The notes beneath the pieces are model-generated. The model ran no database searches, was not told the DNA's origin, and saw only the letters and a list, made by a program, of their open reading frames with translations. Below, piece by piece: positions 18,466 to 27,255 of a DNA stretch of 64,000 bases. The position numbers were made by a program, and so were the translations under genes. Position 1 is the first letter of the stretch. The number at the start of each line of letters is the position of its first letter. The DNA comes from MSPOR6 sp964652195. GTDB lineage: Bacteria > Poribacteria > WGA-4E > WGA-3G. The stretch lies in the NCBI GenBank assembly GCA_964652195.1, contig CAZZBB010000074.1, forward strand, positions 67,248 through 131,247, in the 5' to 3' direction.

Positions 18466-19353
18466 ATGAAGTCTTTTCGGATGATTTTTACCCTTATACT
18501 TATTCTGTTATTTAGCTCAATAATTCATAGTAATGAAGTTGCGGATTACTATTTTCCAGATAAGCTTGGTAGTTTCTGGGTCTATGAAGACCAAGATGGA
18601 AATGAATTTACACGCCATGCCATTGAAGAAACTAACGTTGATGGAGTTTCATTTCGTGCTTTTTTATACGAACCTGCGATTGAAGATTGGGAAGACTATA
18701 AGTACAAAATGCACCCTTTCCTATATCAAGTTAGTAATGATTGGATATCTCTATACGTTGGTAATGATATCGAAAATTGTACAAAATCCTTAGTTACCAA
18801 TAAAATGCAAGAAGTTATTGCAACAATGCGGCAACAGATGGCAGAAAAACTACCAGATGGAATAACTATGGAATTTGATTTTTCTGTTGAAACCATCGCT
18901 CAGGATTATTTCTATCTAATACCAATTTCTGTCGATAACAATGATGAATGGATAGCTATGAATCTTAAATTGAAAGTAGTGTTAAAGCTTGATATACAAG
19001 GTGTTCCTATAGAAATACCTGAGGAGCTTAAATCAGTATCAGCAACAACTACTTTAGCAGAAACAGGTTCCATTTTAGGTACTGAATCTATTGAAACAAA
19101 GGCAGGGATATTTGACGATTGTCTCAAAATACAATATAACATATCAGCCATAACTGATACAACTCTACCACCAGAATTCAAACAGTTTCTACCAGATCAA
19201 GAAACAGGTAAATCTACTACAACAATATGGTTCGCTCCAAACGCCGGTATTGTTAAATACTCCAGTGAGGAATTAGATTCTGGTGTCGTTGAAACAATCG
19301 AGTTGATAAATTACAAAATAAAAAATGAAAATACTGAAGAAAGCAAAGAGTAA
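18466..19353 (+). CDS. secreted protein of unknown function, paralogue 1
   Basis: 295 residues with a clear N-terminal signal segment (MIFTLILILLFSSIIHS), so exported. I do not recognise the family. It is related to the next gene along its length: both have a YxFPxxxGSxWxYxDQDGNE block after the signal, a KxRAFxYxPx block, and a C-terminal TTIWFAxxxGIVK followed by a lysine-rich tail. Mostly beta-strand-like and acidic. GGAG precedes the ATG. Its place at the head of the tetrapyrrole run suggests co-transcription, but nothing in the sequence shows a role in haem synthesis. Confidence 0.8.
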   Translation: MKSFRMIFTLILILLFSSIIHSNEVADYYFPDKLGSFWVYEDQDGNEFTRHAIEETNVDGVSFRAFLYEPAIEDWEDYKYKMHPFLYQVSNDWISLYVGNDIENCTKSLVTNKMQEVIATMRQQMAEKLPDGITMEFDFSVETIAQDYFYLIPISVDNNDEWIAMNLKLKVVLKLDIQGVPIEIPEELKSVSATTTLAETGSILGTESIETKAGIFDDCLKIQYNISAITDTTLPPEFKQFLPDQETGKSTTTIWFAPNAGIVKYSSEELDSGVVETIELINYKIKNENTEESKE

Positions 19354-19367
19354 TATCAATATAAATC

Positions 19368-20315
19368 ATGATTAAAAATATAACTATATTTGTATTATGT
19401 ATAATGTTGAAGACAATTCCTCTTTATGCAATGAGTCCTGTCGAATCTATATTCCCTGTTGATATAGGTAGTTATTGGATTTATACAGACCAAGATGGAA
19501 ACGAATTAATACGACGTGTTTCTGATGACAAAGAAATTGATGGGAAAAAGTATAGGGCATTTGAATATAAACCTAAACTATCAAATGCTTTAGATTTACA
19601 ACCTTTGCTCCATACTACACTGTTCAATATTGATAATGTTAAGGTTATCGTATGTTTATCTGATGAGTTAGAAATTGCATTCGAGAAACGCCTAAAAAAG
19701 GAACTGCATATTTACTCACAATTAGCAAGAAGTTCTTTTATAGAGATATATCCGCCTGATTCAGGTATTACGTTTGATGTTAAATTTGAAATAGAGGTTA
19801 AGCCAGACAAAGAACTTATTTTATTTGATATGTTAGTTCCGGTACGTACAGAATGGGTGGTAAATACTACAGAAATAAAAATCAAGATAATTCAAGATAT
19901 TCAAGGATTACCTGACTTTGGTGATGCCATTGATAATCCTGAATCTGTAATTACACTTAAAATCACTCAAACGGCAAAAAAGCTGGGTCCATATAATGTA
20001 GTTACTCCAGCAGGAGAATTCGACCGTTGTAGCAAAATCGAATACAAAACTAAAACTGAAGTGAAATCTGACAATATCTTAACACCTGAACTAAAAGCAG
20101 GTGAAACAGTGACTACGATTTGGTTTGCTGAACATGTAGGTATTGTGAAAATACAACAAGAGTCATATAAAGTTTTTCTGAATATTTTCGCTGAAAGTGA
20201 AATGGTTAAGAATACAAAATTGGAATTTGACACTAAAGAAATCACATCTCCTACAATCAGAACATTAGAACTTAAAAAGTATAAGATCGAATCTGCACAC
20301 ATGGAGGGTGAATGA
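19368..20315 (+). CDS. secreted protein of unknown function, paralogue 2
   Basis: 315 residues; signal segment IFVLCIMLKTIPLYAMS, then FPVDIGSYWIYTDQDGNEL matching paralogue 1, and TTIWFAEHVGIVKIQ near the C-terminus. Tandem duplication followed by divergence is the simplest history. It begins 14 bases after paralogue 1 and its stop overlaps the hemB start by four bases (ATGA), so translational coupling to hemB is likely. The ribosome site is weak. Function unknown. Confidence 0.8.
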   Translation: MIKNITIFVLCIMLKTIPLYAMSPVESIFPVDIGSYWIYTDQDGNELIRRVSDDKEIDGKKYRAFEYKPKLSNALDLQPLLHTTLFNIDNVKVIVCLSDELEIAFEKRLKKELHIYSQLARSSFIEIYPPDSGITFDVKFEIEVKPDKELILFDMLVPVRTEWVVNTTEIKIKIIQDIQGLPDFGDAIDNPESVITLKITQTAKKLGPYNVVTPAGEFDRCSKIEYKTKTEVKSDNILTPELKAGETVTTIWFAEHVGIVKIQQESYKVFLNIFAESEMVKNTKLEFDTKEITSPTIRTLELKKYKIESAHMEGE

Positions 20316-21289
20316 GTTTCTTTCCTATCTATCGTCCAAGAAGAATTCGAGCAAATGAGAATATTAGACGTCTTGTACGAGAAACCCAATTATCGGTTGA
20401 TGATCTAATCTATCCTATGTTTGTAATACACGGACAGGATACCGCTATAGAAATCACCTCAATGCCAGGGTGTTTTCAATATTCTATAGATAGATTAGTA
20501 ATTGCTGCTAAAGAGCTTAATGAACTTGGAATTCCAGGCACGATTCTGTTTGGAATTCCTGAGAGTAAAGATTCTATTGGTTCAGAAGCCTATGATGATA
20601 ACGGCATCATTCAACAAGCTGTTCGGGCAATTAAAGATGCAGTACCAGACTTACTTGTCATTACGGATGTTTGCCTATGTGAATATACGGATCATGGTCA
20701 TTGTGGTATAATTGAATCTGGTGATGTGAAAAATGATGCGACTCTTAAATTACTGGTAAAAGAGAGTATCTCCCATGCACATGCCGGAGCAGATATAATT
20801 GCCCCTTCTGATATGATGGATGGAAGAGTAGGGGCAATTCGTGGAGCATTGGATAGTGAAGGATATGAAAATGTACCTATTATGGCATATTCTGCAAAAT
20901 ATGCATCAGCATTTTACGGTCCCTTTCGTGAAGCTGCAGAATCTGCCCCGCAATTTGGTGATCGTCGTTCCTACCAGATGGATCCTGCAAATGCTGATGA
21001 AGCAATACGTGAAGTTCATCAAGATATACATGAAGGGGCAGACATCGTCATGGTCAAGCCAGCGTTATCATACTTGGATGTAATCACAAAGGTAAAATCG
21101 GAATTCAAGATTCCTGTTGCAGCCTATAATGTCAGTGGTGAATACGCAATGATAAAAGCAGCTGCAGAAAATGGGTGGATAAATGAAAAACGGGTAGCGT
21201 TAGAGGTATTAACAAGTATAAAACGCGCTGGCGCTGATATGATTCTAACATATTTTGCCAAATCTGTAGTGGAATGGATTAGTGTGTAA
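20312..21289 (+). CDS. hemB: porphobilinogen synthase (delta-aminolevulinate dehydratase)
   Basis: Joins two 5-aminolevulinates into porphobilinogen. The 325 residues are standard. Schiff-base lysines are K196 (MAYSAKYASAFYGPFR) and K249 (DIVMVKPALSYLD). TDVCLCEYTDHGHCG supplies Cys121, Cys123 and Cys131, the signature of a zinc-dependent active site rather than the Mg-type lacking these cysteines. The start overlaps the preceding stop by four bases. Confidence 0.97.
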   Translation: MSFFPIYRPRRIRANENIRRLVRETQLSVDDLIYPMFVIHGQDTAIEITSMPGCFQYSIDRLVIAAKELNELGIPGTILFGIPESKDSIGSEAYDDNGIIQQAVRAIKDAVPDLLVITDVCLCEYTDHGHCGIIESGDVKNDATLKLLVKESISHAHAGADIIAPSDMMDGRVGAIRGALDSEGYENVPIMAYSAKYASAFYGPFREAAESAPQFGDRRSYQMDPANADEAIREVHQDIHEGADIVMVKPALSYLDVITKVKSEFKIPVAAYNVSGEYAMIKAAAENGWINEKRVALEVLTSIKRAGADMILTYFAKSVVEWISV

Positions 21290-21381
21290 GTTGAAGAGTA
21301 ACTACCATTAAACATATTATTAGATATGATAATGAAAACGATAAGAATTAAATATACATTGATTTATCAGGAGGAATAAAT

Positions 21382-22665
21382 TTGGAGTGTAGTAAATCCC
21401 TTTCGGAGTGGAAAAAATCACAAAAAATCATACCAGGTGGAGTCAATAGTCCTGTCAGGAATTTTAGTAAAGTCGGTGAACATCCAAGGTTTATAGATCG
21501 CGCAAATGGATGCATGATTTATGACGTTGATGGGAACGAATACATTGATTATGTTGCATCCTGGGGACCCTTAATATTGGGACATGCACATCCAACAGTT
21601 GTAAAGGCAATTGCAGATGTTGCAACACGTGGTACAAGTTTCGGTGCCCCTACTCCTTTAGAAACTGAACTTGCCCAGATTATTGTTGATGCTGTACCTT
21701 CTATTGACAAAGTACGTCTTGTTAATTCTGGTACAGAAGCAACAATGAGTGCAATTCGTCTGGCACGCGGGTATACTGGACGCGATAAGATTCTAAAAAT
21801 TGATGGATGTTATCATGGACATGTTGACTATCTATTAGCTAAAGCTGGTTCTGGTGTTGCAACTTTCGGTCTATCTGATAGTGGTGGAGTTCCAGAAGAT
21901 ATTGCCCGAAATACTCTTACTGTACCATTCAATAATGCTGAAGCAGTGAAATCAACAATAGTAGCAAATTCAGATGAGATTGCATGTCTTATTCTTGAAC
22001 CAATTATGGGTAATATGGGAATTATACCACCCAATGATGGATATCTAAATGAACTCAGAGAAATCACTGAACAACATGGAGTCGTCCTCATTTTTGATGA
22101 AGTTATAACTGGGTTTCGTGTTGCTTATGGTGGTGCTCAGTCCCATTATAGCGTTATTCCAGATATGACTTGTTTAGGCAAGATAATTGGAGGTGGATTA
22201 CCTGTAGGAGCTTATGGTGGCAAAATAGAAATAATGAGTTATATCGCACCAGAAGGCGATGTATACCAAGCAGGTACATTATCTGGAAATCCGTTAGCAG
22301 TAACAGCAGGGATTACAACATTAAATCTTCTTTCTGAACCAGGAACTTATAAACAACTTGAAATGAAAGCTGCTGCACTCGCTGAAGGATTGGCTGAGGC
22401 TACAAAGAAAAATGGAATTGATGCGTGGCATAGTCGTGTTGGATCAATGCTGATGCTGTATTTCACTTCAGAAACTGTTACCGATGCAGATGGGGCACGT
22501 ACCGCAGATACAGACCGATTTAGAGATTACTTCTGGGGACTTCTCGAAAATGGAATATACATTGCACCATCACAATTTGAAGCAGGTTTTGTATCATTAG
22601 CACACTCTGACAAAGATATTCAAAATACAATAGAAGCAGCATCTGAAGTTATTTCACAGTTATAG
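21382..22665 (+). CDS. hemL: glutamate-1-semialdehyde 2,1-aminomutase
   Basis: A PLP enzyme converting glutamate-1-semialdehyde to 5-aminolevulinate, the second step of the C5 route. 427 residues; PGGVNSPVR at the N-terminus, RLVNSGTEATMSAIRLARG for phosphate and dimer contacts, FDEVITGFR for PLP, and the Schiff-base Lys267 in CLGKIIGGGLPVGAYGG. The start is TTG, supported by AGGAGGA ending six bases upstream. It lies 92 bases after hemB. Confidence 0.97.
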   Translation: MECSKSLSEWKKSQKIIPGGVNSPVRNFSKVGEHPRFIDRANGCMIYDVDGNEYIDYVASWGPLILGHAHPTVVKAIADVATRGTSFGAPTPLETELAQIIVDAVPSIDKVRLVNSGTEATMSAIRLARGYTGRDKILKIDGCYHGHVDYLLAKAGSGVATFGLSDSGGVPEDIARNTLTVPFNNAEAVKSTIVANSDEIACLILEPIMGNMGIIPPNDGYLNELREITEQHGVVLIFDEVITGFRVAYGGAQSHYSVIPDMTCLGKIIGGGLPVGAYGGKIEIMSYIAPEGDVYQAGTLSGNPLAVTAGITTLNLLSEPGTYKQLEMKAAALAEGLAEATKKNGIDAWHSRVGSMLMLYFTSETVTDADGARTADTDRFRDYFWGLLENGIYIAPSQFEAGFVSLAHSDKDIQNTIEAASEVISQL

Positions 22666-22765
22666 TTTGAATAATCTATTGAGAGGGGTGCATACTACAA
22701 AGGTATGTGCTGTATTTTACTGTACCCGTAAGTGTTAATTCGTGCGATATCCTGAAAGGAAATGA

Positions 22766-23746
22766 ATGTTAAAGTATGAAGATATTGTAAGTCTAATTAG
22801 GGATGACCTAATTGCTGTCGAATCAATTTTAACTGAAAATACAGCAAGTGAATATACATTTGTTGACATGGCTGTTCAGCATGTTGTTGAAGGTGGTGGT
22901 AAACGTCTACGTCCGATCCTTGTTGTACTTTCAGCAAGGGCAAGTGGTTATGAAGGGAAGGATGCTCATCTTCTTGCAGCAGTTGTTGAACTCATTCATG
23001 TTGCCTCACTTGTCCATGATGATGTTCTTGACGATGCAACCATAAGGCGAGGTAGAGAGACACTACAAACAAAATGGGGTAATAAGGTCGCAGTTCTTGT
23101 TGGGGATTATCTACATGCACGTGTTCTCTCAATGTTAGTTTCGCGACATGCCGATGATCCTGCTATGGATATTCTTGCAGATACTACACAGGCAATGTGT
23201 GAAGGTGAAGTCATTCATGCATATAAGAGTGGTGATTTCGATATTTCTGAAGAAGAATACCTTAAGATAATTAGTTTCAAAACAGGTAAATTAATCGCTG
23301 CATCTTGTACCCTCGGTGCCCAACTCGGTTCCTTAGGAAGCCAAAGTATTGACGCATTCACTTCTTATGGAAAACATATCGGTGCTGCTTTTCAAATGGT
23401 GGATGACTTGCTCGATTTTGATGAGAACACAGAAAGAATTGGCAAGAATGCATTTGGAGACCTATGTGAAGGCAAACTGACTTTTCCAATAATTTACACA
23501 CGTAAGGTCTGTAACAATGATGAGAAAAAGAATCTTGAAAGAGTATTAGATCCTGAAACTGACGAATCAGAAGCAATTTCTTTTGTTAATTCACTTTTTA
23601 AGAAGTATAAAGTTGAGGATCACTGTTTAAAAATCGCCCAAAGTTATGCTGATAATGCTAAGGCAACATTGTCATCTGTCACAGAATCAAAAGAACTTAC
23701 TGCACTTATCCAGCTTGCCGATTATGTTGTCTCACGCGACTCATAA
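22766..23746 (+). CDS. trans-polyprenyl diphosphate synthase
   Basis: Extends isopentenyl chains, here probably to the side chain of a respiratory quinone. 326 residues; first Asp-rich motif DDVLD at 85-89 and second DDLLD at 213-217, with GGGKRLRP for the allylic substrate. The small-to-medium residues before the first motif (IHVASLVHDD) suggest a long-chain product of C35-C40 type, though the exact length cannot be set. It lies within the haem run, an association that would link haem and quinone supply. Confidence 0.93.
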   Translation: MLKYEDIVSLIRDDLIAVESILTENTASEYTFVDMAVQHVVEGGGKRLRPILVVLSARASGYEGKDAHLLAAVVELIHVASLVHDDVLDDATIRRGRETLQTKWGNKVAVLVGDYLHARVLSMLVSRHADDPAMDILADTTQAMCEGEVIHAYKSGDFDISEEEYLKIISFKTGKLIAASCTLGAQLGSLGSQSIDAFTSYGKHIGAAFQMVDDLLDFDENTERIGKNAFGDLCEGKLTFPIIYTRKVCNNDEKKNLERVLDPETDESEAISFVNSLFKKYKVEDHCLKIAQSYADNAKATLSSVTESKELTALIQLADYVVSRDS

Positions 23747-23813
23747 ATCTATTACAGAATCGGTTTTCATCCTTCTTAAATAATATTGCAATCAGTTTGT
23801 ATATATAAGAACC

Positions 23814-25007
23814 ATGTTTTACCCTGCATATATTGATCTTAATCAGCGAAAATGTCTTGTTATTGGTGGAGGAACAGTTGCAGAACGCAAAATCGTTGCC
23901 ATGCTAATATCTGGAGGGGATGTAACTGTCATTAGTCCTGATGGAACTGAATTGATAAATTATCTGGCAGAGGAAGGATCAATAAGATGGATTAAACGAG
24001 ACACCGAAACAGGTGATACAAATGGCTATTATCTTGTCTGTGCTGCTACTGATGAAATTACTACAAACACCTTTGTGTATAATGAGGCACACAACCAGAA
24101 TAAGATACGATTAGTTAATGTTGTGGATGTAATCCCCCAATGTACATTTGCCGCTGCATCTGTTGTATCTGATGGAGAAATCACCATTAGTATCTCCACC
24201 AGTGGATTGAGTCCTGCAACCAGTCGTCGAATTCGAGAATACTTAGAAGAAAAACTGAATGTTTCATCACTATATACACTTGGGTATGAAAATGAGAAAC
24301 CTACATCTATTGAATATCAAAATCTACCATATCCTGTCTATCTGTTAATTGAGAATCGGAACTGTGTAGTAATTTATGATGAGATATCAGATGCATTAAT
24401 TCATAAGGTTAATCTCCTCGTAAGTTGTGGTGCTAATGTGGATAGTATAAGATCACAAGATGCAATAGGATTGGACTTTGAAGATACTTTTCTTGTACTT
24501 TCCTCTGATGATAAATTAGTTAATTCGGAATATGCTGAGGAAATTGGATTTCTATATGAAAATGTTAATAATCCTCTGAACGGATCATTCTTTACTCCTA
24601 ATATCATAATTGATGATAGTTTGATAATTAGTATTTCTAAAAAAAATTGTAATAAAACTAATAGAACAACCGACCTTTATGATAGTATTTCTAAACAATT
24701 TGTTAACAACGGTTATGGGAGTTTTATTGACTTTCTTGGCAAGATCCGTCCTACAGTATTAAATAGGTTTAATTCATCCAAAGAACGAGCTGACTTCTTT
24801 GAAAACCTTATTAATTATATAGAAATAGACAATGATTTTCAAAATACTAAAGACCAGATGTTTGAAGAAAAAGAGCAGAAACCCATGAAATGTTGTCTTC
24901 GCTTAACAGATAGATACTGTACAAATGAATGTCTTTTCAATTGGGTCTGTCATGGAAAAACTCAACAAGCTACTGATCTTGTTGAGTTTTTCTTACATTC
25001 AACATAA
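23814..25007 (+). CDS. precorrin-2 dehydrogenase-like protein with duplicated, degenerate second Rossmann domain
   Basis: 397 residues against about 150-220 for ordinary members. Residues 1-150 form a complete CysG-N/Met8-type domain: NAD site CLVIGGGTVAERK (14-26) and the key Asp105 in NVVDVIPQCTFAAAS, then ISISTSGLSPATSRRIREYLE. Residues 171-300 repeat this layout (LPYPVYLLIENRNCVVI, LLVSCGANVDSI, LIISISKK) but lose the glycine motif, and Asn253 replaces the Asp. Residues 301-340 (FLGKIRPTVLNRF, ERADFFENLI) look like the family's helical dimerisation part. A tail has five cysteines (360, 361, 369, 373, 379). It should oxidise precorrin-2 and possibly insert iron. The 3' coding end contains a terminator-like hairpin. 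Confidence 0.85.
   Translation: MFYPAYIDLNQRKCLVIGGGTVAERKIVAMLISGGDVTVISPDGTELINYLAEEGSIRWIKRDTETGDTNGYYLVCAATDEITTNTFVYNEAHNQNKIRLVNVVDVIPQCTFAAASVVSDGEITISISTSGLSPATSRRIREYLEEKLNVSSLYTLGYENEKPTSIEYQNLPYPVYLLIENRNCVVIYDEISDALIHKVNLLVSCGANVDSIRSQDAIGLDFEDTFLVLSSDDKLVNSEYAEEIGFLYENVNNPLNGSFFTPNIIIDDSLIISISKKNCNKTNRTTDLYDSISKQFVNNGYGSFIDFLGKIRPTVLNRFNSSKERADFFENLINYIEIDNDFQNTKDQMFEEKEQKPMKCCLRLTDRYCTNECLFNWVCHGKTQQATDLVEFFLHST
24955..24992 (+). terminator. strong hairpin with T run inside the 3' end of the precorrin-2 dehydrogenase gene
   Basis: Perfect 15-base arms (24955-24969 and 24978-24992) with an eight-base loop; the right arm ends in five T residues followed by CTT. It lies 16-53 bases before the stop and encodes the last residues. 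The next gene starts 15 bases after the stop, so this would end or attenuate the upstream transcript. Confidence 0.7.
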
Positions 25008-25022
25008 ATAGATATTTCAAAA

Positions 25023-25862
25023 ATGAACTTTTTATTTCTCATCACTGTATTATTATATTTAGCTACAACAATATTTCATGTACTGTATCTTACATTAGGT
25101 GAGAGAAATGAAGCCGTGAGTATACGATCCAGAATTGAAATGATTGCATTTTGGGTGACAATACTAGCCTTCGCTTTTTTGACACTTTTTATTATTCTTT
25201 GGTGGATAGAACAAAGCTATTTTCCAATAACTAAATGGTCAGATTCTACTGCGTTTTTTGCTTGGGCAATTACACTCGTATATCTCATTATAGTGCGACT
25301 GACGAAACTCCGGACATTAGGTAGTTTTGTGATGCCGGTTGCCTTTGTATTTATTCTAATTTCCTACAGTTTTTCTGAAACCACACCTAATCGTTCAGAG
25401 TTATTCACTACAAACTGGGTTATTCCACACATAATTCTTATTATATTAGGATATGCATCATTTATAGCAGCCTTTGGGTTTGGATTGATGTACCTTATTG
25501 CCGAGAAAAAAATACGAGAAAAAAATCAAACACTTTTCTATAACCTTCTTCCTCCATTAGATGTAGCAGACGAACTTGGCTACATTTTTATTCTTCTTGG
25601 GATAGTTCTTCTGACTATTGGTGTAATAGTCGGACTATTCCTACCAACATATCTTAAAGAATTACCATGGAACTGGTTTGATCCTAAAGTAATCTCAACA
25701 TTGGTAACGTGGTTAATCTATGTTGTCCATATTGGTATTAGACATTTTTGGGGATGGCGTGGAAGAAAAGCGGCATTTTTATCAATACTTGGCTTCCTTG
25801 CGGTATTATGTACATACGTCGGTGTTGACCTTACTCTTGATAGCCTACATGAATTTCAGTAA
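25023..25862 (+). CDS. CcsA/HemX-like cytochrome c assembly membrane protein
   Basis: 279 residues with about eight membrane helices. The most conserved part is PWNWFDPKVISTLVTWLIYVVHIGIRH followed by GWRGRKAAFLSILGF, the family's WWD-side region. The tryptophan motif is reduced (W-N-W-F-D-P-K), as in HemX-type proteins next to hemA rather than true CcsA haem exporters. Histidines in WVIPHIILIILGYASF and HIGIRHF could bind haem. Relatives sit beside hemA in many bacteria and influence glutamyl-tRNA reductase level or haem handling. No clear ribosome site; coupling to the upstream gene is likely. Confidence 0.85.
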   Translation: MNFLFLITVLLYLATTIFHVLYLTLGERNEAVSIRSRIEMIAFWVTILAFAFLTLFIILWWIEQSYFPITKWSDSTAFFAWAITLVYLIIVRLTKLRTLGSFVMPVAFVFILISYSFSETTPNRSELFTTNWVIPHIILIILGYASFIAAFGFGLMYLIAEKKIREKNQTLFYNLLPPLDVADELGYIFILLGIVLLTIGVIVGLFLPTYLKELPWNWFDPKVISTLVTWLIYVVHIGIRHFWGWRGRKAAFLSILGFLAVLCTYVGVDLTLDSLHEFQ

Positions 25863-25878
25863 TAGAATCTGACCTATT

Positions 25879-25907
25879 TTGACATCAATACTTAGATGTG
25901 GTATAAT
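25879..25907 (+). promoter_or_regulatory. full-consensus sigma-70 type promoter for hemA-hemC-cobA/hemD
   Basis: TTGACA (25879-25884), a 17-base spacer and TATAAT (25902-25907), with TGG just before the -10 as an extended -10. It lies 47 bases before the hemA start. Together with the hairpin at 24955 it suggests hemA-hemC-cobA/hemD can be transcribed on its own. Confidence 0.8.
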
Positions 25908-25953
25908 TTCCACAATAAACTGAATAATATTCTTTCTGTATTTATGTAATAGA

Positions 25954-27255
25954 ATGAACAATATTGTATCTATCGGAACAAGTCATCATGTAGCACCAAT
26001 TGAATTTAGGGAGAAATTGGCTTTTTCCGAGGAACAACTCATTGAATCCCTCCATAATTTGCGTAGTTCATATCATTTGAAAGAAGCAGTGATTTTATCT
26101 ACTTGTAATAGAGTAGAAGTATATGCAGTTGCCAACCCTCAGATGACTACTGAATCACCAGCTAAAACATTGATAGATTTTCTTTCACATTATCATCGTA
26201 TTGGTGTAGATATGCTCAAGAAATGGAGCTATTTACATCAGAACATTGAATCAATACAACATCTTTTTCGTGTCACCTCAAGTCTTGATTCTATGGTAGT
26301 TGGCGAATCTCAGATAGTGGGTCAGGTTAAAGAAGCCTATGATATTTCTCGTTCCGCTGGTGGATCTGGAACAATATTAAATCGATTATTCACAAAAGCA
26401 TTTAGCGTAGGGAAAAGAATTCGTTCTGAAACGACAATTGCTTCAGGAGCAGTTTCAATCAGTTATGCAGCAGTAGAACTTGCGAAAAAGATCTTCAATA
26501 CATTAGAGGATAAAACAGTTGCTATCATTGGTGCTGGCGAAATGAGTGAACTTACTGCAAAGCATTTGGTTGCTAATGGTGTTTCTAAGGTAATAGTTGC
26601 TAACCGTACTTATGAACGCGCTGTTAAACTTGCTGAAAAATTTAATGGTATACCTGTCTCTTATGATGAGGATTTAAGTTTTCTCATTGATGCTGATATT
26701 GTCATAAGTTCAACGGAAGCACCTAATTACATGATTGAAAGAAAACCACTCGCTGAGATAATGAAGAAGCGTAAATATCAATATATGTTCTTGATTGATA
26801 TAGCAGTACCAAGGGATATTGAACCAGATGTGAGTAAGATTAACCATGCATTCCTCTATAATATTGATGATTTAGAAGCAGTGGTTGCATCAAATATTAA
26901 GGATCGACATGAAGAAGCTAATCGGGCAGAACAGATTGTAACTGAGGAAGCACACAGATTCCATGATCAATTACAAATTCTGGAAGTAAATCCAACAATT
27001 AAAGCACTACATCAACAATTTCAAGATATAGCAGATGTTGAGCTTCAAGAATGTTTAAATTTGACGGAACTCTCTACTTCGCAGGAAGCTGCAATTACTT
27101 CAATGGCTCATGCAATAGTAAAAAAACTACTTCATCATCCTGTAAAGAACTTACGTAATTCTGTGAACGATGGAAATACCGATCATAGTCAGTATGTTCT
27201 TGCCTTAAAACAATTGTTTGCATTAGATGAGAAATATGATAAGGAACAGGAATGA
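25954..27255 (+). CDS. hemA: glutamyl-tRNA reductase
   Basis: Reduces glutamyl-tRNA to glutamate-1-semialdehyde with NADPH, the committed step of the C5 pathway. 433 residues; GTSHHVAPIEFREKL (8-22), catalytic Cys51 in LSTCNRVEVYA, VVGESQIVGQVKEAY, the NADPH site VAIIGAGEMSEL and a C-terminal helical dimerisation domain. Its stop overlaps hemC by four bases. A perfect promoter stands just upstream. Confidence 0.97.
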   Translation: MNNIVSIGTSHHVAPIEFREKLAFSEEQLIESLHNLRSSYHLKEAVILSTCNRVEVYAVANPQMTTESPAKTLIDFLSHYHRIGVDMLKKWSYLHQNIESIQHLFRVTSSLDSMVVGESQIVGQVKEAYDISRSAGGSGTILNRLFTKAFSVGKRIRSETTIASGAVSISYAAVELAKKIFNTLEDKTVAIIGAGEMSELTAKHLVANGVSKVIVANRTYERAVKLAEKFNGIPVSYDEDLSFLIDADIVISSTEAPNYMIERKPLAEIMKKRKYQYMFLIDIAVPRDIEPDVSKINHAFLYNIDDLEAVVASNIKDRHEEANRAEQIVTEEAHRFHDQLQILEVNPTIKALHQQFQDIADVELQECLNLTELSTSQEAAITSMAHAIVKKLLHHPVKNLRNSVNDGNTDHSQYVLALKQLFALDEKYDKEQE

